From an uncultured Eubacteriales bacterium (GTDB taxonomy: Bacteria > Bacillota > Clostridia > Oscillospirales > Oscillospiraceae), in contig URGL01000029.1 of the NCBI GenBank assembly GCA_900547405.1, positions 1 to 29,647 of the forward strand: 29,647 bases of DNA, given 5' to 3'. A program made the position numbers and the translations under genes. The first letter of the stretch is position 1; the number at the start of each line of letters is the position of its first letter. Shown piece after piece: positions 21,701 through 29,647 of this stretch. A model generated the notes under the pieces. It worked only from the letters and a program-made list of their open reading frames with translations, was not told where the DNA came from and made no database searches.

Positions 21701-24700
21701 TCATACTGACCGCAGAAGCAACACCCGGTTCTTCTGATCCTAGCAGCGGAATCCCATCACATGCAAAAGAGAATTCCAAATAACAGGTATCTGTCGCAGC
21801 CGTGAGGTTGGTGGGAGGGAAACCATTCTCCGCATAGATTCCTCCGGTTCCAAATAATTCCTGCTGGAAGTCCATAAGCTCCTGACCCGTTAGGGTAGCG
21901 CATTTGAGGAGTTCTGGCTCAAAGGCAATGCCGAGCTTGTTCAGAATGTCTCTGCAAAAATGCTCCATCTCTGCCACAGTCATAAAAGATAAATCGCAAG
22001 GCTCTGCCTGGGAGTGATTTTTGGTGTAATAGTACATCAGGGTATGCACGTCCTGCATAGGATTCTCGCCCCAGTCGATATTATAGGCACTGTAGCTAAT
22101 TGAATCTTTCCGCACTACAAGCTTTTTTCCACTGGATTCAAAGTAACGAAGGGAGCTGCGATCATCAATAGTGTAGCTGCCGTATCCTTCTGGGCAGAAT
22201 ATGCCAAACAGTCGATCTGGATCGCTATCCACTCTTTTTAGAGTGTAGGTACTGTATGCTTCTTTTTCAGGTATGATTACCTCTGCATCCATCCGAACAT
22301 TCTCATCCAATTCTTGAAAAAGATGCTGGGTATTTACTTCCTTCGGAGCAGATGTAGGATCTGTCTCGGATGCCATAGGTGCTGTAACCAATGTATTGGG
22401 TGGAACTGTGACCTCATTGGTTTCAGCTCTCACTACTTGCTTATCATTCACTGAATTTATGTTTCTTTTTATGTCTTCGCCGTTTGTGTGATTCAAATGA
22501 ATTACCACACAACAAAATATTGTGACCATTAGAATAGCAGAAACGCATAGAATCCCTCTTGGGACTTTGCTGGATTTCTTTTGGTATCTTCTTTTTTTCA
22601 TTATTTACACCTCAATATCAAATGTGATTCTTTTCAAAATACGATGCCAAGAATGTTCAGAAATCGGATGGTCTTTTTGTTCTCCCCAAAATTTCATCGA
22701 TTACTGCTGAGATTATTCTGCTCTGTTTTCCCACAGCCAGAAAGACTGACGAGAATTAGTACCGCAATGACAGCACTTTGAAGAAATTTATCCATATTAA
22801 TCAACCATTCGACTGTAAATGCCAATGAATTTTTGAGCCAGTTGCTAACCAATTTATGAGCCACTTAGCAGCCCATAGTCCGTCTGTCAAGGACTACGCA
22901 AGTGGCAAGCCATCCTTGACAGCCGAACCATGGGCTGCATTTGTATTGACAAGCAAAGCAATTCAGAAAATTGCTTTGCTGTCATTCAGATAATGACAGA
23001 ATTTATGAGTCTTTGTTTTAAGGACAGTTGGCTCAATAATTCATTAGCACATGGCTCACTTTTTCGCTAGCATTCACATATATAAAAACAGGCAACGCAA
23101 AAATGTGGTAAGTTTTTACATCTAATTGGTGATAATTGAATTAGAAATTGTATGCACCGTTAGCATAAAGGGTTGCGTAGGAGGTACTATCGCCATCCTT
23201 CTTTGCCCCTAAAAACAAAACGTCGTCACTGGCAACATAGTCCAAATAATCATAAGTTTTACGGGTAGCTTCAGTATGTTTACGATATACATCGACATAG
23301 TTATTCTCGGTGCGGTTCGCCTTCACACCGAGAATATTTGTACTGGAAACATTGCTCTTGCCGGTGTTATACAGAGTGAAATGCCAGGATTGTTCGGTGT
23401 CCCCCTTCTTGTGATAAGGCTCTTGGTGGTTGTCGCGATCTGTATACTCAAAGCTATAAAAATAATTTTCAGATGCCAGTGCAGTGATGGGAATGAGCAT
23501 GACAACCAGCAGCGTAAGGGTAATGACCGTCCGCAGGATCTTATTGTTCTTCATAGATGATTCTCCTTTTTGAAATATTGCGTTGCCTGTTTTTTTAGTA
23601 ACAAAAATACGCTTGCATGAATATAAAATGTCAAGAGTATTTCTTACATACGCACGTATATTCAAGTTATGGAAACGCCCGTAAAGTTACGGGTAAAGAC
23701 GTAACTTAATTGAAATATTGAAGGAAAGAGAAACGCTTGCAGACCTCCCCAACAACATCTGAAACATTTATCATTCCAAGCATATTATTTCGGCTGTCAA
23801 GTGAATTGTTTCTGTTATCCCCCATCACAAAAACCGTTCCAACGGGCACCTGGTATGTAATGTTGTTGACATCGTCTAATTCTAGCATGGGGTCACTTTG
23901 ATTCAAATTGAGATATGGTTCTGAAATCATTATCCCATTTACATAAACGGTATTTTTTTCATAGTCTAGCGTTACGGTATCTTCTGATACAGCTATTATC
24001 CGCTTAACAATATACCGTCCTGGCAAGGACCGTCCTGAAATATCAATTAGTATCACATCGCCTCTTGAAGGAATATAATTTACCTGATTTACCAAAAGGA
24101 TATCTTTGTCCATAAATGTAGGATACATTGATTCACCGCTGACGATTGCAAGTCGAGCAACATGTGTATTAATATAAAATGCCATAGCAAGAATCAACAG
24201 GCAGCCCAATGGGGCCAGAAGCTTCACCAAAGCTTTCCGCTGGTTGGTTATTGCACCAATCATGCCGCTGCACGCACCTTTCTTTGCTATCGTTTTGTAC
24301 TAGCGATGACATGAGGAACTTGAAGTATAGCTACAAGTAAAATGCCCGCACCCAATGCAGCGGTGTACTGAACTGATGCTGTTTTATACATTATCAAATA
24401 CACTGCCATGGCTATCACTGCAAGAACGCAAGCAATTTTACGAAATAGCCGTCTCTCCTTGCTGGTCAGCTTTCTGGCATGATTTTCCACAGGGCTGAAT
24501 ACACAAAGGCATATTACAGACAAGAATACTAAAACTGTCAGAAATTTTATGTACCCTTCCTGGACAATTAGCTTTATAGATCCCATTGCCAACGCAAGCA
24601 AGGCAGTGGAAAGAATAACACAAAGCTTTGGAGAATCCAGATGATACCCACCGCTGAATTTCCGAATCAGCATAAATGGCGTGATCATCAGCAAGCCTTC

Positions 24701-27700
24701 CCGCAACATCCCGAACGCAAGGCCCAATACCACAGCGATGAAGATTGGAAGTAGGCCGAACAGGAGACTGTATACCGCATAGGAAAACAGTCCATTGTCC
24801 TCACCGGAAATAGCCCCCTCCTGTTCCAGCCACTTCGCAATTCCAGAAGACAGTTCCCGGATCATTTGATCTTACTGAACCGCTCCAACTCCGCAGGTGC
24901 CTGGGGCTGGTGAATCAGGCAACAGGAGTTGGTGTTGGCGCAGATGAACAGGACGGCACAGAGCGCGGACACGGCGAATTTCGCGAGTTTGCGGGTGAGC
25001 ATTGGAAGGGCAGTTGCTTGTTTCATATTGGGTACCTCCATTCTGAAATTTGTTGTGCTAATTTTTTGTACAGCCTCATTTTATTTCAGATTTGATCCAA
25101 TATCAATGGCTCCTGCACGAAACGCATGATTTTGCGCATAAACGGTCATTATTTGTGAAAAAATAGTATGCTATCTATCTGCTTCAGAATATTAACAGTA
25201 ATAGATAGAAAAAATTTTCTCATTTTTATATCTATAGCAGAATAGTTCTGGTATGGATTGTTGATGCAGTGCTGGAAACTTGATAAACTTACCAAGGTGA
25301 TGAAGGGTGGAACTAAACTATATAGGAATCGGGCAGCGAATCGCAAAAAGGCGCCTCCAAATGGGTTTCAAGCAGAATATGTTGGCTGAAAGATTAGATC
25401 TTTCAAACAATTATCTCTCCAGTATCGAGCGGGGAAAAGAAAAACCAAGTTTGGAAGTCATTGTAAATATCTGCAATGCGCGTCAGGTCACGCCGGACTA
25501 TTTGCTGATGGGTAATATGTATTCCAATAATGTACCTCAAAATATTGCGGATGGATTGCGGCTGTGTACAAAAGAGGATTTATCCCTCCTGTCTGTATTG
25601 ATTGATCATCTGGTAGAGCGGCAAAGCCAAAAATGGAATAATGACAATTTCGCGTAAGTGTGCTATAATCTTCTCAAAAGGAAGGGTGGCCGCTTATGCG
25701 AATTGTTTTTTGTGATGATGATCCCTTTATTTTGCGGCAGCTTCTGTCCCTTGTAAAGGATTTTTTCGCTAACTTGGGCGGAGCCGAGCCGGAGTATACG
25801 GTCTATCCCTCGGGGGACAAACTGATCCGCCAGGGAGCGCAATTTGATATTGCGTTTCTGGATGTGGAGATGCCCGGAGCCAGCGGGATACATGCCGGGG
25901 CAAAATTGAAAGAGCGGAATCCCAGAATTAAAATATTTATTGTGACTGCCTATCCGGATTATCTGGATGAAGCCATGCGCTTTCAGGTTTTCCGCTATCT
26001 GTCCAAGCCAATTGATAAAACCAGACTGTTTCGCAATCTGAAGGATGCGGTTTATGCCTATAATATGGAAACCCGTGAATTCCCAATCGAAACAGGCAGT
26101 GGCATTTTTGTGCGGAGGTCGGAGGAAATCATTTGCGTGGAAACTACCAATCGGAAAACAATTGTTCATACCGTAGACGGGGATTTGGTCAGCAGCAAAA
26201 GCATGGAATACTGGCGGGAAGCTCTTTCCTTACCCTGCTTTTATTCCACTCATCGCAGCTACATCGTCAATATGCGCTTTGTTTACAGCATTGGCAAGGA
26301 CAGCGTGATCCTCAAGAATGGGAAGCAGCAAATGGAGGCGTTTTTGTCCAGAAGGAAATTCACCTATTTCAAAAATACCTATTTGGTATATATGGAGAGT
26401 ACAAAATGATAGGTGAGAAATTATGCTTTGCAATCGTATTTGCCGCGGAGGCGATGATTGCGTGGCTGTATCTTGAATATATCCTAAGCCGGAAAAATCC
26501 GCTTCCTATTTCAATTTGTTCATTTGGCATTGGATATGCCACATTGTTCGCGTTTTCTCTTCTGGATAGTACGACCATTAACGCCATTACTTTTTGCGGC
26601 ATCAATTATTTTTTAATCAAGTATAATTATCAGTGCAGCATAAAAACCGCTCTGCTTCATTCTACGTTTTTGTGCTTTGCTATGGTTGGCGCGGAACTTC
26701 TTGTTGTTCTGATAATCGGTTTGTTTGGATATGCTTTTTCCGCCTACACATATAATTTCCATATTATGCTCGTTCTTGCTGTCCTTAGCAAGCTGCTATA
26801 TCTCATGTTTTCTATTATTGGATCCCGCATTTTTGCGCCGCATAAGTATAAAAATGAAGAGCCACGCCTGATGGTACTGTTCTGCGTTCTCCCGTTGCTG
26901 TCTTCATTGATTGCGATTACAATCGCGTATTTTGGAATGGCGGATGGAATCATGGGAAATAGCTCGATCATGACGATTTTGATTATCGTAACACTGCTAA
27001 TCGTCAATTTGATTTTCCTGATTTTGTATAACAGTTTGCAAAAGGCCAATGAGGAATATCTTGCGCTACAGTTGAGTATGCAAAAAGAGCAGGCAGACAT
27101 TGCCTACTACAGTGCGCTACAGGAACAGTTTGAAAACCAACGCATCCTGATCCATGACATAAATAAACACCTGGGAACCATCCATGACCTGGCCAAACGA
27201 AATGACGCGACTGAGATCGAAATGTATATTTCCAGGTTGGAAGATACCTTTGCGCCTTCCAGCCAAGCAAAGCTATGTACGGACCCTATTTTGAATTTCC
27301 TTTTGCTACGGTTCCGGGACGACTGCGAAGGAAAGAATATTCAGTTCCACTGCGATGTTCGGGAAAACAGCTCTGCTTTCCTCGATGCCGCCAGCATCAC
27401 GACACTATACGGTAATCTGCTTTCCAATGCGCTTGAATCTGCCGAAGCTTCCACTGAAAGGCAAATTGAATTATCTGTAATACGGAACGCAATACAATCG
27501 GTTATTGTTATTTCTGTCATCAACTCCTGCGATAATCCACCAATGCCGGATGGGGATGGGGGCTTTCGGACCAGGAAAGCAGATCGGCTCCTGCATGGTG
27601 TCGGTCTGCGAAGTATTGAAAGAATTGTCTCCAAATATCATGGGGTCGCGACCATGTATTATGATCCTGAAAATAAGCAATTTCACCATGTGATTCAATT

Positions 27701-29647
27701 CCCAGAGCCGACCTAACGGAAGATAACTTATCGCTCAGCTTGTCTTTTTCAATATATCTATTACAGAGTAATCCTGGAATAGCGATAAAATTCTCTGAGA
27801 ATCAGGTGATTTTGTCAACTCATACGCAAAAAAGCGCGTTCCATTCCATGCCTCTTGAAATAATGATAGATTAAGGAACCTCTGAATAAATAGCCCAGTA
27901 TTCTTTTATTCTCCACATTTTGGAAAATTTCGTAAAATATCAGGCACAAAAAGCTTCATTTATATGAGTTTCAAGCATTTTTAGCCGTTATTTCCTGAAA
28001 AAGGGCAGACGGCCTCGCCTCTCTCTGGGGTAATAGGGTTCAATGACACCCACCTGCTCATGTTTTTCCCGGTCTTTCCTCCCCTGTGCAGGATATGGAT
28101 AATTTTATTCCATTTCTTTCAGAATCTGTGGATACTGCCCATTGCTTTTTGGAGCAATCCAGAGTATTATATAAGCATTCTGCAAGTTGATATAAAAAAA
28201 CTTGCAAATTCCACGTATCCGGAGGTAGCTATGAAACCCTATTCCGAACTGACCCGTCAGGAGCTGCTGGAGCTGAAGGCATCCCTGAAAGAGCAATACA
28301 ACGAGTACCAGAGCCACAAGCTTACCCTGAACATGGCCCGGGGCAAGCCCAGCCAGGCCCAGCTGAACCTGTCCATGGGCATGATGGACGTGCTGAACAG
28401 CGACAGCGACCTGACCTGTGAGGACGGCACCGACTGCCGGAACTACGGCGTGCTGGACGGCATTGAGGAATGCAAGGAGCTCATGGCGGACATGATGGAG
28501 GTCCGGCCGGATCAGGTCATCATCTATGGCAACTCCAGCCTGAACGTGATGTACGACACCGTGGCCCGGTCCATGATCAAGGGCGTTATGGGCTCTACCC
28601 CCTGGTGCCAGCTGGACAAGGTGAAGTTCCTCTGCCCCGTTCCCGGCTACGACCGGCACTTTGCCATCACCCAGTACTTCGGCATTGAGATGATCAATGT
28701 GCCCATGCTGCCCACCGGCCCGGATATGGACATGGTAGAGGAGCTGGTATCCAAGGATCCCGCCATCAAGGGCATCTGGTGCGTCCCCAAGTACAGCAAT
28801 CCCCAGGGCATTTCCTACTCCGATGAGACCGTCCGCCGGTTTGCCCGGCTGAAGCCCGCCGCTACGGACTTCCGCATCTACTGGGACAATGCCTACACCA
28901 TCCATCACCTCTACGACCACGACCAGGATCACCTGATTGAGATCCTGGCAGAGTGCAAGCGGGCGGGAAATCCGGACCTGGCCTACAAGTTCGCCTCCAC
29001 CTCCAAGATCAGCTTCCCCGGCTCCGGCATCTCTGCCCTGGCGGCCTCGGAGAACAACCTGACGGACATCCGGGCCCAGATGAAGGTCCAGACCATCGGC
29101 CACGACAAGGTGAATCAGCTGCGGCACGTCCGCTTCTTCCAGGACATCCACGGCATGGTGGAGCATATGCGCCGCCACGCCGATATCCTCCGCCCCAAGT
29201 TTGAGATCGTCCAGAATACTCTGGAGAAGGAGCTGGGCGGCCTGGGCATCGGCAGCTGGACCAACCCCAAGGGCGGCTACTTCGTCTCCTTCGACTCCAT
29301 GGAGGGCTGCGCCAAGGAGATCGTCTCCCGGTGCAAGAAGGCCGGCCTGGTCCTCACCGGCGCGGGAGCCACCTTCCCCTACGGCAAGGACCCCCACGAC
29401 AGCAACATCCGCATTGCCCCCTCCTTCCCGGCCTGCGAGGACCTGCAGCTGGCCATGCAGGTATTCACCTGCGTGGTGAAGCTGGTCAGCGTCAAGAAGC
29501 TCCTGGCGGATATGGATGCCGCCGAAGGAAAATGATTCCCTGGCTTCGCCGTCAGTACGCAGAAAAATAGGGCTGTCTCAAAAAGATGACGTGCCCAAAT
29601 AGAAGAAATGTCATTGCGAACCAGTCCGCAGACTGGTGTGGCAATCC

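Overview
The window looks like a chromosomal segment of a high-G+C gut Clostridia of the Oscillospiraceae type (my inference from protein style, codon use and repeat families; no marker gene is present). Most of it is dense, G+C-rich housekeeping and accessory sequence. A visibly A+T-rich block from about 18.7 to 28.1 kb has different base and codon use and carries transposase remnants at both ends, so it is probably an acquired island.

Left part (1-18.7 kb). A flavin-dependent dehydrogenase (COG2509 type) lies divergent to feoA-feoB (ferrous iron uptake). A CotH-like exported protein and a DUF4956 membrane protein form a two-gene operon on the minus strand, divergent to a TRIC/UPF0126 membrane channel. 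A membrane-anchored leucine-rich-repeat protein follows. Next come a P1B-type metal ATPase, its detached heavy-metal-binding domain and a TetR regulator. birA and bioY form a biotin operon whose promoter overlaps a good candidate BirA operator. recQ (without a winged-helix domain) precedes a NusG-domain-II protein. Between these and birA lies a tiny free-standing transcription unit that could encode a 20-residue, four-cysteine peptide. A LysR regulator is divergent from putP, with two inverted repeats placed as expected for LysR activation.

Island (18.7-28.1 kb). This is an Agr-type quorum-sensing locus. agrD (unannotated because it is short) overlaps agrB and is followed by a signal peptidase I, a small secreted protein, a tiny lipoprotein, a 30-codon ORF, an anchored extracytoplasmic protein, two ABC-2-like permeases and an ABC ATPase, all on the minus strand. 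Divergently, on the plus strand, are an XRE regulator, a LytTR response regulator (AgrA type) and a GHKL sensor kinase (AgrC type). A LytTR-like direct repeat sits just upstream of a near-consensus promoter for agrD. The simplest model is that AgrB and the signal peptidase mature the AgrD peptide, the kinase and response regulator sense it, and the response turns on an operon whose output is a secreted protein plus an ABC transporter. Two unusual inverted-repeat structures (17-bp arms around the secreted-protein gene; a 225-bp nested palindrome downstream of it) lie inside this operon.

Right end (28.1-29.6 kb). A class Ic aspartate aminotransferase follows, then one arm of a short palindromic repeat that also occurs complete at 15961-16116.
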